Below the pieces are notes generated by a model that had not been told where the DNA came from, made no database searches, and saw only the letters and a program-made list of their open reading frames with translations. The position numbers and the translations under genes are program-made. Below, in pieces: positions 1-9,045 of a stretch of 64,000 nt of DNA. The stretch is from Janthinobacterium silvisoli (GTDB taxonomy: Bacteria; Pseudomonadota; Gammaproteobacteria; Burkholderiales; Burkholderiaceae_D): positions 186,001 to 250,000 of the forward strand of contig NZ_JACHCL010000004.1 of NCBI RefSeq assembly GCF_014200725.1, written 5' to 3'. Position 1 is the first letter of the stretch; each line of letters opens with the position of its first letter.

Positions 1-889
1 TGCGGATTTTCAGGATATCGAGGTAAGCGCGCGCCCGTTCCAGTTCCGTACCCAGGGTGGACATCGATTGCTCGGTGCGCGGCAAGGAGTGGCGCAGGTA
101 CAAAATCAGATTACCCAGCATCTCATCGGCCAGAGCCGGATCGCTGCGCGTGAGCAGCTGCGCGCTGGCCAGGGTGTTGTACAGGAAGTGCGGCTCGACC
201 TGCGCATGCAGCAGACTCAGCTTGGCGACCGTGAGTTCCTTTTCCGTCACCGTCTGGCGCGCTTCGGCCTGTTCGCCGCGACGGCGCTGCGCCACCCGGC
301 GCGTGATGGCGCGCGTTACCGCTTCCGCGTTTTCCAGGTTGCTGCCATGGTCAACCATAAACCAGTCGGTCCATGCATTGCGCGCCGGCTCGCAAATCAG
401 GGTCACGCTACCCGCTTCGCCATTCGGCGTGATGGTGGCCAGGATCTGGTTCGGCCGCGGTTCCATGAAAGCGAGCAAGCGCATGCGTGGCAAACCGGTG
501 TGCGTGTACGGCGCGGCGCGGCGCACGCGGGCTTGCACCTGCAAGCTGTCACGCGCACTTTCCACCACTTCGCTGCCTGGCAATTCGCGGATGGCCGCAT
601 CGATCATGTCGAATGCTTCGCCCGCCTCGAACGGGATCTCGATCTGGCGCCGCTGACGGCTCGACAGGGTACTGGCATTGACTTCATTGGCAATCAGGCG
701 CACGCGCCGCACATGCGAAAAGGCATTGCTGATGACGATAGCAGCGAGCAAGAAGCCCAAGGTGACAAAAAAATCATCGGGATGCCAAAAGATATGGCGC
801 AAATAATTTTCGACCAGGATGGCCGAGACGATGATGTAGCTAATCATCGTCGCCAAGGTCAGGCGCAGAATAAAGAACAGGCTGGTCAT
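1..889 (-). CDS. LytS/YehU-type sensor histidine kinase (3' end outside window)
   Basis: The reading frame starts at an ATG (complement of 887-889) and runs off the left edge after about 296 codons, so the ATP-binding domain is not visible. The first 60 residues hold two hydrophobic stretches (around residues 3-26 and 40-57), so the kinase is membrane anchored. The segment EPHFLYNTLASAQLL, with the phosphoacceptor His near residue 234, is the signature of the His_kinase family (PF06580) that pairs with LytTR-type response regulators. A linker of about 150 residues between membrane part and His box matches no sensor domain I recognise. The partner regulator would lie to the left, outside the window. 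Signal unknown. Confidence 0.85.
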   Translation of the reverse strand, partial: MTSLFFILRLTLATMISYIIVSAILVENYLRHIFWHPDDFFVTLGFLLAAIVISNAFSHVRRVRLIANEVNASTLSSRQRRQIEIPFEAGEAFDMIDAAIRELPGSEVVESARDSLQVQARVRRAAPYTHTGLPRMRLLAFMEPRPNQILATITPNGEAGSVTLICEPARNAWTDWFMVDHGSNLENAEAVTRAITRRVAQRRRGEQAEARQTVTEKELTVAKLSLLHAQVEPHFLYNTLASAQLLTRSDPALADEMLGNLILYLRHSLPRTEQSMSTLGTELERARAYLDILKIR

Positions 890-1035
890 GATTTTTCCCT
901 GAATATGGTAGTGCGCCTAGCATAAGCAGTGGCGTCCACGGCGGTGGACATTATGCGACGGAAGGCCTGTGCTGGCGACAAAGGCAAGGAAATAAAGTAT
1001 TAATGATAAAGACCTCAAAATAAAATCGCTTGCAA

Positions 1036-1138
1036 TTAAATAGTGCGCGATATATATTGAGCACATGGACGCCGCAGCGATAGTTTCAGACGGGCCTCCA
1101 GGGGTGCTTAGGCACGCAGCAAGTAGCACACTATTTAG
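1036..1138 (+). promoter_or_regulatory. Inverted repeat upstream of ohr, candidate OhrR (MarR-type) operator pair
   Basis: TTAAATAGTGCGC (1036-1048) is repeated in inverted form as GCACACTATTTAG (1126-1138), 11 of 13 positions complementary. Both copies lie in the AT-rich leader before ohr. The segment GCAATTAAATAGTGCGCGAT resembles the AT-rich palindromes bound by OhrR. No ohrR gene is next to ohr here. The assignment to OhrR is inference from the target gene only. Confidence 0.4.
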
Positions 1139-1172
1139 TCGTTATCTATTAAATAAACTAAAGGAAACCATC

Positions 1173-1598
1173 ATGTCGATCAAACAAGTCCTGTATCGCG
1201 CTCAAGCAACTGCCACCGGTGGCCGTGAAGGCCGCGCCGTCTCGTCCGACAATGTGCTGGACGTGAAACTGACCACGCCGAAAGAACTGGGCGGTAACGG
1301 CGCCGTCGGCACCAACCCGGAACAACTGTTCGCCGCCGGCTACTCGGCCTGCTTCATCGGCGCCATCAAATTCGTCGGCGGCCGCGACAAGATCGCCGTG
1401 CCAGCGGACCTGGCTATCGAAGGCCATGTCGGTATCGGCGCCATCGAGACCGGCTTCGGCATCGAAGTGGAATTGAAAATCTCGCTGCCAGGCATGGAGC
1501 GCGCCGCCGCCGAAGCGCTGGTCGCCGCCGCCCACATCGTGTGCCCGTACTCGAACGCCACCCGTGGCAATATCGACGTTACCCTGACCATCGTCTGA
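1173..1598 (+). CDS. ohr: Organic hydroperoxide resistance protein Ohr (OsmC/Ohr family)
   Basis: A 141-residue protein that reduces organic hydroperoxides with a cysteine pair, normally recycled by lipoylated proteins. The peroxidatic Cys60 (SACF) and resolving Cys124 (in [10 protein letters not shown]) are both present, as are the active-site Arg18 and Glu50. Length is typical for Ohr. The start at 1173 is chosen over an in-frame upstream start at 1065 because it has AAGGAAA 5 nt upstream and gives the normal N-terminus. The gene stands alone: a strong terminator follows, and an inverted repeat that could be a redox-regulator operator precedes it. The C-terminal GNIDVTLTI distinguishes Ohr from OsmC. 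Confidence 0.95.
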   Translation: MSIKQVLYRAQATATGGREGRAVSSDNVLDVKLTTPKELGGNGAVGTNPEQLFAAGYSACFIGAIKFVGGRDKIAVPADLAIEGHVGIGAIETGFGIEVELKISLPGMERAAAEALVAAAHIVCPYSNATRGNIDVTLTIV

Positions 1599-1660
1599 GG
1601 ACACCTGGCATAAGCTACTGCGCGCCGCGCTGTGCGGCAAGCCATCGTATCGCCATCAAA

Positions 1661-1694
1661 ACCGTGCTGCCTGCACCGCAGTACGGTTTTTTTT
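1661..1694 (+). terminator. Rho-independent terminator of ohr
   Basis: Stem ACCGTGCTGC (1661-1670) pairs with GCAGTACGGT (1678-1687), with one G-T wobble and a 7-nt loop, and is followed by eight T residues (1687-1694). It lies 62 nt after the ohr stop and before the next gene on the same strand. Confidence 0.9.
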
Positions 1695-1743
1695 CGCGTG
1701 CACCTTTAAAATGATGCTCTTTCGCTGACTTTTCGGAACACGC

Positions 1744-2220
1744 ATGATCAACTGGCAATGGCTCACCTTCGAAGAACTCGGCACCCACACGCTGTATGAG
1801 GTGCTGGCCTTGCGCCAGCGCGTGTTTGTGCTGGAACAGCAATGCCTCTACCCCGACATCGATGGCTACGATCAGCAAGCCATGCATCTGCTGGGCTGGC
1901 GCACCGTCGATGGCCAGCGCCAGCTGGCGGCGTATCTGCGCTGCCTGGCGCCGGGCGCCAAGTACACGGAAATGTCGCTGGGCCGCGTGCTGACGTCACC
2001 CGAGGCGCGCGCCGGCGGTGCTGGCAAGCAATTGCTAAACGAAGGTATCGCACGTGCTGAAGCGCAGCATCCTGGGCACGCCATCCGCATCGGCGCCCAG
2101 CATTATCTGGAGCGTTTTTATCAGTCATTTGGTTTCGTCACCGTCAGCGCGCCTTACGACGAAGATGGCATCGCACACATCGACATGCTGCGCCCCGCCT
2201 CCAGCGAGGCGGCGGTATGA
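1744..2220 (+). CDS. elaA: ElaA-type GNAT N-acetyltransferase
   Basis: A 158-residue GNAT-fold protein. The N-terminus (LYEVLALRQRVFVLEQQC, then YPDIDGYD) is the characteristic ElaA opening, and the acetyl-CoA loop lies around residues 75-100 (GRVLTSPEARAGGAGKQL). ElaA proteins are small acetyltransferases whose physiological substrate is not well established. The stop codon overlaps the next start as ATGA (2217-2220), so the two genes are almost certainly translationally coupled. Family assignment is good; substrate is unknown. Confidence 0.85.
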   Translation: MINWQWLTFEELGTHTLYEVLALRQRVFVLEQQCLYPDIDGYDQQAMHLLGWRTVDGQRQLAAYLRCLAPGAKYTEMSLGRVLTSPEARAGGAGKQLLNEGIARAEAQHPGHAIRIGAQHYLERFYQSFGFVTVSAPYDEDGIAHIDMLRPASSEAAV

Positions 2221-2888
2221 CGACGGCGCTCATTTCCTGGAGCGGCGGCAAGGATTCCTGCCTGGCCCTGTGGCGTGCGCGCGCCGCCGGCATGTCCGTG
2301 CCGCTGCTGGTCACGGCGATGGATGAAGATGGCCGCAAGTCGCGTTCGCACGGCGTGCCGCCAGAACTGCTGGCAGCGCAGGCGGCCAGCCTGGGCGCCA
2401 GCTTGCAGCGCTATCACGCCAGCTGGGCCAGCTATGAGGAAAAATTTATCGATGTACTGCGCGAAGCAAAAGCGGCGGGTATAGCACACGCCATCTTTGG
2501 CGATATCGACTTGCAGCCGCACCGCGACTGGGAAGAAAAAGTCTGTGCCAGCGCCGGCCTGACGGCGCATCTACCGCTATGGGGCGAAGTGCGCCGCACG
2601 CTGGTCGACGAATTCCTGGGCGCCGGCTTCAAGGCCATCGTCGTGTGTGTCAATGGCCAGCACTTGTCACGCGACTTTTGCGGCCGTGAATTTGACGCCA
2701 GCTTCCTGGCCGACCTGCCGCCCGGCGTCGACGCCTGCGGAGAGAATGGCGAATTCCATACCTTTGTCTACGATGGTCCCGCCTTTCGCGCCCCCGTCGC
2801 CCTGCGCCGTACGCAAGTGCTGCAATACGATGCGCCCGCCAGCCTGGGCGGTGCCACCTATTATTTCCAGGAACTGGCGCCTGCCTGA
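2217..2888 (+). CDS. Dph6-like (DUF71) PP-loop ATP-binding protein
   Basis: A 223-residue protein opening with the PP-loop ISWSGGKDSCLAL (residues 6-18), the ATP-pyrophosphatase signature of adenine nucleotide alpha-hydrolases. The rest, including GDIDLQPHRDWEE and the C-terminal ENGEFHTFVYDGP, is typical of the Dph6/DUF71 family. In eukaryotes and archaea this family makes diphthamide. Bacteria lack diphthamide, so the reaction is unknown here, presumably an ATP-dependent amidation or similar adenylation. Four-base overlap with the upstream acetyltransferase suggests a two-gene operon. Confidence 0.85.
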   Translation: MTTALISWSGGKDSCLALWRARAAGMSVPLLVTAMDEDGRKSRSHGVPPELLAAQAASLGASLQRYHASWASYEEKFIDVLREAKAAGIAHAIFGDIDLQPHRDWEEKVCASAGLTAHLPLWGEVRRTLVDEFLGAGFKAIVVCVNGQHLSRDFCGREFDASFLADLPPGVDACGENGEFHTFVYDGPAFRAPVALRRTQVLQYDAPASLGGATYYFQELAPA

Positions 2889-2905
2889 ACGATGGCTGAA
2901 AACAA

Positions 2906-2932
2906 AACGGGCGACCCGCAGGATCGCCCGTT
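2906..2932. terminator. Terminator hairpin between convergent genes
   Basis: AACGGGCGA (2906-2914) pairs perfectly with TCGCCCGTT (2924-2932) around a 9-nt loop. On the minus strand the stem is followed by TTTTGTTTT, a good U-tract for the FKBP gene. On the plus strand the tail (GTCT) is weak, so it probably serves mainly the minus strand. Confidence 0.75.
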
Positions 2933-2962
2933 GTCTAAATCATCGCTGCTCAAATCAAATGG

Positions 2963-3439
2963 TCAATTCGCCGAAATCAGTGTCACCTCGAATACCAGGC
3001 CAGCATACGGTGGAACCGCCTGGTTGCCATTGCTATCCTTCTGACTGCCGCTAGGACCATAGGCCAGGCTCGATGGAATCAGCAAACGGCGCGTACCGCC
3101 AACCTTCATGCCCACCAGGCCCTGGTCCCAGCCAGGGATCACATTGCCACTGCCCAGTACGATAGGACCAAAACTCGCGCCTGGCTTGCTTGCATCAAAC
3201 TGCTTGCCCTTGCCATCCGGTTGGCCCGAGTTATACAGCCATCCCGTATAGGTCATGGTCAGCGTCTTGCCTACCGTAGCCGTCGCACCGGTACCGACGG
3301 TCAGGTCCGTAACGGTTAATGTCGCCACCTGCGTAGCTGGATCGATCACGACAGGTTTCGTGTCGGAAGCGGCGGCGCCGCAAGCGGTCAATACTACGGC
3401 ACAAGCGATACTAGCAATCAATTGAAATACCGATTTCAT
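2963..3439 (-). CDS. FKBP-type peptidyl-prolyl cis-trans isomerase, predicted lipoprotein
   Basis: A 158-residue protein with a signal sequence ending in a lipobox (VLTAC, Cys near residue 20), so it should be lipid-anchored, facing the periplasm. From about residue 45 it has a complete FKBP domain: GKTLTMTYTGWLYN, then VIPGWDQGLVGMKVGGTRRLLIPSSLAYG, containing the hydrophobic pocket Trp and the Tyr/Phe residues of the family. The end FEVTLI is the usual last strand. It would speed proline isomerisation during folding of exported proteins. Single-gene unit, with a terminator directly downstream. Confidence 0.93.
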   Translation of the reverse strand: MKSVFQLIASIACAVVLTACGAAASDTKPVVIDPATQVATLTVTDLTVGTGATATVGKTLTMTYTGWLYNSGQPDGKGKQFDASKPGASFGPIVLGSGNVIPGWDQGLVGMKVGGTRRLLIPSSLAYGPSGSQKDSNGNQAVPPYAGLVFEVTLISAN

Positions 3440-3608
3440 GGTTTCCCTTTAAATATTGGAGTGTGACTGAGGTCCGTACGGTGCGAACCGCTGTGTAGCG
3501 CAGTTTAACAGGTGTCGGGAAGCCGACTTGTAAGCAGAGGTAAGCACGGCAGAAAATAGGGTGACAATACAACATTGTCAAAATAATTATTCTGCCGTAC
3601 CCTGCCCG

Positions 3609-5486
3609 TCAAATTTCCACTTGCGTACCCAGTTCGATGACCCGGTTGCTCGGGATCTGATAGTAGTCGGCTGCCGTACGCGCATTGCGCGACATGGTGA
3701 CGAACAGATGTTCGCGCCATGGCATCATGCCGGCGCCCGGCGTGGAAATAATGGTCTGGCGGGCGATGAAGAACGAAGTTTCCATCATCTCGAAATCGAG
3801 GCCCTGGTCCGCGCACTGCGCCAGCGCCCCCGGAATATCGGGTTCATCCTTGAATCCATAATGCACGTTCACCTGGTAGCACTGGTGGCCCAGGTCTTCT
3901 ACGCGCACGCGCTCGGATGGCGCCACCCACGGTTCTTCATGCATATAGACCGTCAGGAAAATCACGCGCTCATGCAGCACCTTGTTATGCAGCAGGTTGT
4001 GCAGCAGCGCGTGCGGCACGCCGTCGGTCTGGCCGCGCAGGAAGATGGCCGTGCCGGCCACGCGCTGTGGCGCAGAAATGAATAGCGAAGACAGGAAATC
4101 GTCGAGTGGAATCGCATGTTTTTCCAGGTTCTGGAAGACCAGTTCGCGGCCACGCTTCCAGGTCAGCATGACGATGAACAGGATGGAGCCCAGCAGCAGC
4201 GGGAACCAGCCGCCATGCAGCAGCTTCAAGGCGCTGGCCGAGAAGAACATCACATCGATGGTCAGGAAGAAACCGGTGGCGGCCCAGCACAGGAACAGAT
4301 TGAGCTTCCAGCGGTAGCGGATGACGAAGAAGGTCAGCACGGTGGTGGCCATCATGGTGGCCGTGACGGCGATACCGTAGGCGGCGGCCAGGTTTTCCGA
4401 GGAACCGAAACCGATCACGGCCAGCAGCACCACGGCCAGTTGCAGCCAGTTGACGGCAGGGATGTAGATCTGGCCGATCTCGCTTTCCGAGGTGTGGCGC
4501 ACGCGCATGCGTGGCAGGAAGCCCAGCGCGATTGCCTGCTTGGTCATCGAGAAGGTGCCGGAAATGGTCGCTTGCGAGGCAATCACCGTGGCCAGGGTCG
4601 ACAGCACCACCAGCGGGTAGACGCTCCAGGCGCCCAGTTGCTGGTAAAACGGATTCGAAATCGCATCAGGATGCATCAGCAGCAAGCCGCCCTGGCCCAG
4701 GTAGTTGAGCGCCAGCGCAGGGAAGACGATCAAGAACCAGGCGACCTGGATAGGCTTTTTGCCGAAGTGGCCCATATCGGCATACAAGGCTTCGGCGCCC
4801 GTCAGCGCCAGCACCACGGCGCCCAGCGCAACAAACGCCACGAAGCCATGGTTGAGCAGGAAAGTGGCGGCATACAGGGGATTGAGCGCGGCCAGCACGG
4901 CCGGCGCCTTGATGATGTTGATCACCCCCATGATGGCCAGGGCGCCGAACCACAGCACCATCACCGGTGCGAAGAAGCGCCCGATGCCGGCCGTGCCATG
5001 CGACTGCACCGAATACAGCACCAGCAGCAGCAAAATCGTCAGTGGCACGACATACGGTTTCAAGGCAGGGGTGGCTACTTCCAGGCCTTCGATGGCTGAC
5101 AGCACCGAGATGGCCGGCGTGATCACGCTATCGCCATAAAACAGGGTGGCGCCGAAGACGCCGATCAGCATCAGCGCAAAATACCAGCGCGAGCTGCGGT
5201 TGACGGAGGACAAGACCAGGGCCATCAAGGCCATGATGCCGCCCTCGCCGCGGTTGTCGGCGCGCAACACCAAGGTCACGTATTTGAGCGAGACGATGAT
5301 GGTCAGGCTCCAGAAGATCAGCGAGATGATGCCGAGTAAGTTGCCGTGGGTCAGTTCCAGGCCGTGGGCGGGGTCAAAGACAGTCTTCAGGGTATACAGC
5401 GGACTGGTGCCGATATCGCCATACACGATACCGACAGCAGCCAGGGTCAAGCCGACCAGGCTGCTTTTTTTATGTTCGGAGGTCAA
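3609..5486 (-). CDS. kup: Low-affinity potassium uptake protein Kup
   Basis: An integral-membrane K+/H+ symporter of the KUP/HAK/KT family. After trimming it is 625 residues, close to E. coli Kup (622). The first membrane segment contains the family signature GIVYGDIGTSPLYTLK, and about twelve hydrophobic segments follow before a hydrophilic C-terminal region (from about residue 450) typical of the family. An open frame reaches 5780, but that extension is unlike Kup and overlaps the divergent rarD. I therefore choose a TTG at 5486 giving MTSEHKKSS. A GTG (complement of 5515-5517), giving 10 more residues, is the alternative. Confidence 0.95.
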   Translation of the reverse strand: MTSEHKKSSLVGLTLAAVGIVYGDIGTSPLYTLKTVFDPAHGLELTHGNLLGIISLIFWSLTIIVSLKYVTLVLRADNRGEGGIMALMALVLSSVNRSSRWYFALMLIGVFGATLFYGDSVITPAISVLSAIEGLEVATPALKPYVVPLTILLLLVLYSVQSHGTAGIGRFFAPVMVLWFGALAIMGVINIIKAPAVLAALNPLYAATFLLNHGFVAFVALGAVVLALTGAEALYADMGHFGKKPIQVAWFLIVFPALALNYLGQGGLLLMHPDAISNPFYQQLGAWSVYPLVVLSTLATVIASQATISGTFSMTKQAIALGFLPRMRVRHTSESEIGQIYIPAVNWLQLAVVLLAVIGFGSSENLAAAYGIAVTATMMATTVLTFFVIRYRWKLNLFLCWAATGFFLTIDVMFFSASALKLLHGGWFPLLLGSILFIVMLTWKRGRELVFQNLEKHAIPLDDFLSSLFISAPQRVAGTAIFLRGQTDGVPHALLHNLLHNKVLHERVIFLTVYMHEEPWVAPSERVRVEDLGHQCYQVNVHYGFKDEPDIPGALAQCADQGLDFEMMETSFFIARQTIISTPGAGMMPWREHLFVTMSRNARTAADYYQIPSNRVIELGTQVEI

Positions 5487-5722
5487 GGTTGCACCCGATT
5501 TTGTTTTGTTGCATCGCACAATATGATAGGTATTGGCAAATAGCAAGTGTAATTTTGCATGGTTCCTGGCTGTCCCAAGGTCGTGTTTTTTGTTGCCCAA
5601 CGGGCGAATAAAAGCGGGGTATCGCTGATTTGCTGCCATTCTACGCCTCGCCAGCAGTGCCGGGCAGTCCCCCGTGTTTTCAGCGATAATGACAGATTGT
5701 CTACTACTCAGCGAACGCCACC

Positions 5723-6607
5723 ATGAATCCAGGCATGTTGTACGCTTCCCTCGCCTTCTTGTGCTGGGGATTGTTTCCACTGTACTTCCATGCCATCGAA
5801 GAGGTCGCGCCGCAGGAAATCCTGGCCCACCGCATGGTCTGGTCGCTGCTGTTCCTGGGTGTGGTGCTGACCGTGCGCCGCCAGTGGGGCTGGCTGCGCA
5901 GCCTGAAAACCCAGCCGCGCGTGGTGGCCAGCTTCGTTGCCAGCGCTTTCTTGCTGTCCGCCAACTGGTTCATCTATATCTGGGCCGTCAACAACAATCA
6001 CGTGGTCGATGCCAGTCTCGGCTATTTCATCACGCCGCTGGTCAATGTCATGCTGGGCTTCTTGCTACTGCACGAACGCTTGCGCCGCCTGCAGTGGCTG
6101 GCCATCGGCCTGGCAGCCTGTGCCGTGGCCTGGCTGACCTGGCAGGCGGGACAGATTCCATGGATCGCCCTGATGCTGGCGGCAACCTTTGGCGGCTATG
6201 GCTTGCTGCGCAAGACGGCCGTACTGGGTGCGCTGGAAGGCTTGTCGTTTGAAACCCTGATCCTGTTCCCCTTGGCGCTGGTCTATATGCTGTGGCTGGG
6301 CTGGCAAGGCCAGAGCGGCTTCGTCAATACAGAATCGCACAGCACGCGCGCCCTGCTGCTCGCTTCCGGCCCCATCACGGCAATTCCCCTGCTGCTGTTC
6401 GCGGCCGGCGCGCGCCGCTTGCCGCTGGCCGTGCTGGGTTTGCTGCAATACATCGCCCCCACGGGTCAGTTGCTGATCGGCGTATGGGTCTTCCATGAAG
6501 CGTTTACGCCGGAGCGCATGCTCGGTTTCATGGTGATCTGGATCGCCCTGGCCCTGTATGCGATCGAGGGACTGTGGACCACCCGTATCTCGCGCAACAC
6601 CGCTTGA
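5723..6607 (+). CDS. rarD: RarD-type EamA/DMT transporter
   Basis: A 294-residue inner-membrane protein with about ten hydrophobic segments forming two EamA repeats. The N-terminus (MNPGMLYASLAFLCWGLFPLY) and the segments EILAHRMVWSL and LLQYIAPTGQLLIGVWVFHE are characteristic of RarD, the chloramphenicol-sensitivity protein subfamily of drug/metabolite transporters. The true substrate of RarD is not established. It is divergent from kup across a 236-bp spacer in which I see no other gene. Confidence 0.9.
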   Translation: MNPGMLYASLAFLCWGLFPLYFHAIEEVAPQEILAHRMVWSLLFLGVVLTVRRQWGWLRSLKTQPRVVASFVASAFLLSANWFIYIWAVNNNHVVDASLGYFITPLVNVMLGFLLLHERLRRLQWLAIGLAACAVAWLTWQAGQIPWIALMLAATFGGYGLLRKTAVLGALEGLSFETLILFPLALVYMLWLGWQGQSGFVNTESHSTRALLLASGPITAIPLLLFAAGARRLPLAVLGLLQYIAPTGQLLIGVWVFHEAFTPERMLGFMVIWIALALYAIEGLWTTRISRNTA

Positions 6608-6715
6608 AACTGTTGATCGTGTCCGCTTCGTGCCCATTTCCACAGCGCACAGCGCTGGCCGTAAGCGGGCGTTTACCGTATCCTGTCCGTCTTTGTATAT
6701 CACCCGAGATTTCTA

Positions 6716-8383
6716 ATGGCTAATTACGTCTACACCATGAATCGCGTGGGCAAAATCGTTCCGCCCAAGCGCCAGATTCTGAAAGATATTTCCCTGTCCT
6801 TCTTCCCAGGCGCCAAGATCGGCGTGCTGGGCCTGAACGGTTCCGGTAAATCGACCCTGCTGAAAATCATGGCAGGCATCGACACCGACATCCAGGGCGA
6901 AGCCGTGCCAATGCCGGGCCTGAACATCGGCTACCTGCCGCAGGAACCACAGCTCGATCCTGAAAAAACCGTGCGCCAAGAAGTCGAATCGGGCCTGGGC
7001 GAAGTGTTTGAAGCGCAAGCCAAGCTCGAAGCCGTGTACGCCGCTTATGCCGAAGAAGACGCCGACTTCGATGCGCTGGCCACGGAACAGGCACGCCTGG
7101 AAGCGATCATCTCGACTTCCGACGGCGGCAATTTGAATCTGCAGCTGGAAATGGCCGCCGATGCGCTGCGCCTGCCGGCATGGGATGCCAAGATCGCCGT
7201 GCTGTCCGGCGGTGAAAAACGCCGCGTGGCGCTGTGCAAGCTGCTGCTGTCGAAACCGGACATGCTGCTGCTTGACGAGCCGACCAACCATCTGGATGCG
7301 GAATCGGTCGACTGGCTGGAACAATTCCTGCTGCGCTTCCCGGGCACCGTGGTGGCGATTACCCATGACCGCTACTTCCTCGACAACGCCGCCGAGTGGA
7401 TTCTGGAGCTGGACCGTGGCCATGGTATTCCATGGAAAGGTAACTACTCGACCTGGCTGGACCAGAAGCAAGCCCGTCTGAAGCAAGAAGAAGCGACGGA
7501 ATCGGCACGCCAGAAAGCGCTGCAAAAAGAATTGGAATGGTCGCGCCAGAACCCGAAAGCACGCCAGGCCAAGTCGAAAGCCCGTCTGGCCCGCTTCAAT
7601 GAGCTGTCCGAGCACGAATACCAGAAGCGCAACGAAACCCAGGAGATTTTCATCCCTGTGGCTGAACGCCTGGGCAATGACGTCATCGAATTCAAGAATG
7701 TGTCGAAAGCCTTTGGCGACCGCCTGCTGATCGATAACCTGAACTTCACGATTCCTGCCGGCGCCATCGTCGGTATCATCGGCCCCAACGGCGCCGGTAA
7801 ATCGACCCTGTTCAAGATGATCACGGGCAAGGAACAGCCGGATAGTGGCGAAGTGGTGATCGGCCAGACGGCGCGCGTTTCCATCGTCGACCAGAACCGC
7901 GACAATCTGGCGGACAACAAGTCCGTGTATGAAGATGTGTCCGGCGGCGCCGACATGCTGACCGTGGGCCGCTTTGAAATGCCGTCGCGCGCCTACCTGG
8001 GCCGCTTCAACTTCAAGGGTTCGGACCAGCAAAAACTGGTGGGCAATCTGTCCGGCGGTGAACGCGGACGTCTGCACCTGGCAAAAACCCTGCTGATGGG
8101 CGGCAACGTCCTGCTGCTCGATGAACCGTCGAACGATCTGGACGTGGAAACCCTGCGCGCGCTGGAAGACGCCCTGCTGGAATTTGCCGGCAGCGTGATG
8201 GTCATCTCGCATGACCGCTGGTTCCTGGACCGTATCGCTACCCACATCCTGGCATTCGAAGGCAACTCGCAAGTGACCTTCTTTGACGGCAACTATCAAG
8301 AATACGAAGCCGACAAGAAGAAACGCCTGGGTGAAGAAGGCGCGAAACCGAAACGTATCCGCTACAAGCCTTTGACCGTCTAA
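6716..8383 (+). CDS. ettA: Energy-dependent translational throttle protein EttA (ABC-F)
   Basis: A 555-residue soluble tandem ATPase. Two Walker A motifs (GLNGSGKSTLLKIMAG near residue 40 and [16 protein letters not shown] near residue 360), two ABC signatures (LSGGEKRRVAL and LSGGERGRLHL) and two Walker B motifs (LLLDEPTNHLD and LLLDEPSNDLD) are all intact. The N-terminus MANYVYTMNRVGKIVPPKRQ is diagnostic of EttA among ABC-F proteins. EttA binds the ribosomal E site and links the first elongation step to the ATP/ADP ratio. Its length equals that of E. coli EttA. A strong terminator follows. Confidence 0.97.
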   Translation: MANYVYTMNRVGKIVPPKRQILKDISLSFFPGAKIGVLGLNGSGKSTLLKIMAGIDTDIQGEAVPMPGLNIGYLPQEPQLDPEKTVRQEVESGLGEVFEAQAKLEAVYAAYAEEDADFDALATEQARLEAIISTSDGGNLNLQLEMAADALRLPAWDAKIAVLSGGEKRRVALCKLLLSKPDMLLLDEPTNHLDAESVDWLEQFLLRFPGTVVAITHDRYFLDNAAEWILELDRGHGIPWKGNYSTWLDQKQARLKQEEATESARQKALQKELEWSRQNPKARQAKSKARLARFNELSEHEYQKRNETQEIFIPVAERLGNDVIEFKNVSKAFGDRLLIDNLNFTIPAGAIVGIIGPNGAGKSTLFKMITGKEQPDSGEVVIGQTARVSIVDQNRDNLADNKSVYEDVSGGADMLTVGRFEMPSRAYLGRFNFKGSDQQKLVGNLSGGERGRLHLAKTLLMGGNVLLLDEPSNDLDVETLRALEDALLEFAGSVMVISHDRWFLDRIATHILAFEGNSQVTFFDGNYQEYEADKKKRLGEEGAKPKRIRYKPLTV

Positions 8384-8400
8384 GTCTGGCTCTGTAAAAC

Positions 8401-8436
8401 AAAAAGGCAGTCACCGCGAGGTGACTGCCTTTTTTT
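8401..8436. terminator. Bidirectional rho-independent terminator
   Basis: GGCAGTCACC (8406-8415) and GGTGACTGCC (8420-8429) form a perfect 10-bp stem with a GCGA tetraloop. It is flanked by five A residues on the left and seven T residues on the right, so it can stop ettA on the plus strand and the outer-membrane protein gene on the minus strand. Confidence 0.95.
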
Positions 8437-8466
8437 CAGCTAACGCTATTGTCAGCTTATGTCAGC

Positions 8467-9045
8467 TTAAAAGTTATAGCGTGCGCCCAAGGCCAGGCCG
8501 GTAGCCTTGTTGCCTTGATCGGCGCTCTTGCCGAAGTGTTCCAGCTCAGCCGTCAGCGAGACTTTCTCGTTGATCGCGTATTGGGCGCCAACGGAAGCGT
8601 ACACGCCCGTCTTGTTATCACCCGTGATGCCAGTCGACAGGCCGGTGCCGGTCAGGCCAGTGTTCACGCGGGCCACGCCCAGCTTGCCGAACACGCCCAG
8701 TTTGTCCGATACAGGCATGGTAGCCTTGCCAGCCAGGTAATAGCCGTGGGAATCGCTTTTCACGCCGCCACTACCGGCGCTGGTGATGTAGTTATAGTCC
8801 TTGCTGCCGAAATCGGCATAGCCGCCTTCCACTGCCCAGGTTTTGTCGATGTCGTAACCGGCATAGATTTTGCCGCCAGCCTGGTAGCCGCTGTGGTTGC
8901 CGGCGCTGGTAGCGTCAGGAACATCGAAGTTATAACGGTTGACGGTGACACCGCCACCGACGTAAGCACCATCAGCGTGCGCAGCGCTCATGCCGGCGAC
9001 TGCAGTAACGGAAGCGATCATTGCAAACAGGATCTTTTTCATCAT
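8467..9045 (-). CDS. Outer-membrane beta-barrel protein (porin/OmpA-like)
   Basis: A 192-residue protein with a clear signal peptide (MMKKILFAMIASVTAVAGMS, cleavage likely after AHA near residue 24). The mature part is rich in alternating aromatic, Gly and polar residues, suggesting an eight-stranded barrel like OmpA/OmpW/OmpX. It ends in Tyr-Asn-Phe, the terminal-Phe signal recognised by the BAM complex. There is no OmpA peptidoglycan-binding domain. Ligand and function are unknown. A purine-rich GAGAAAGAGAG tract precedes the start, and the second ATG (9042) is a possible alternative. Confidence 0.8.
   Translation of the reverse strand: MMKKILFAMIASVTAVAGMSAAHADGAYVGGGVTVNRYNFDVPDATSAGNHSGYQAGGKIYAGYDIDKTWAVEGGYADFGSKDYNYITSAGSGGVKSDSHGYYLAGKATMPVSDKLGVFGKLGVARVNTGLTGTGLSTGITGDNKTGVYASVGAQYAINEKVSLTAELEHFGKSADQGNKATGLALGARYNF

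Noticed and set aside
68..925. Plus-strand open frame of 285 codons
   Set aside because: It is antisense to the histidine kinase, whose His box and membrane segments are clear on the minus strand.
1612..1640. Possible third copy of the TACTGCGCG repeat
   Set aside because: Only the TACTGCGCG block matches; the GATGCTCAC, GCGCTTCTCG and CTCGCTACGG blocks are missing.
5487..5780. N-terminal extension of Kup
   Set aside because: Unlike any Kup N-terminus, would give 723 aa against about 622, and overlaps rarD; TTG at 5486 preferred.
6713..8299. 528-codon open frame on the minus strand
   Set aside because: Entirely antisense to ettA, whose two ATPase domains are intact. Long antisense frames are expected from strong third-position GC.
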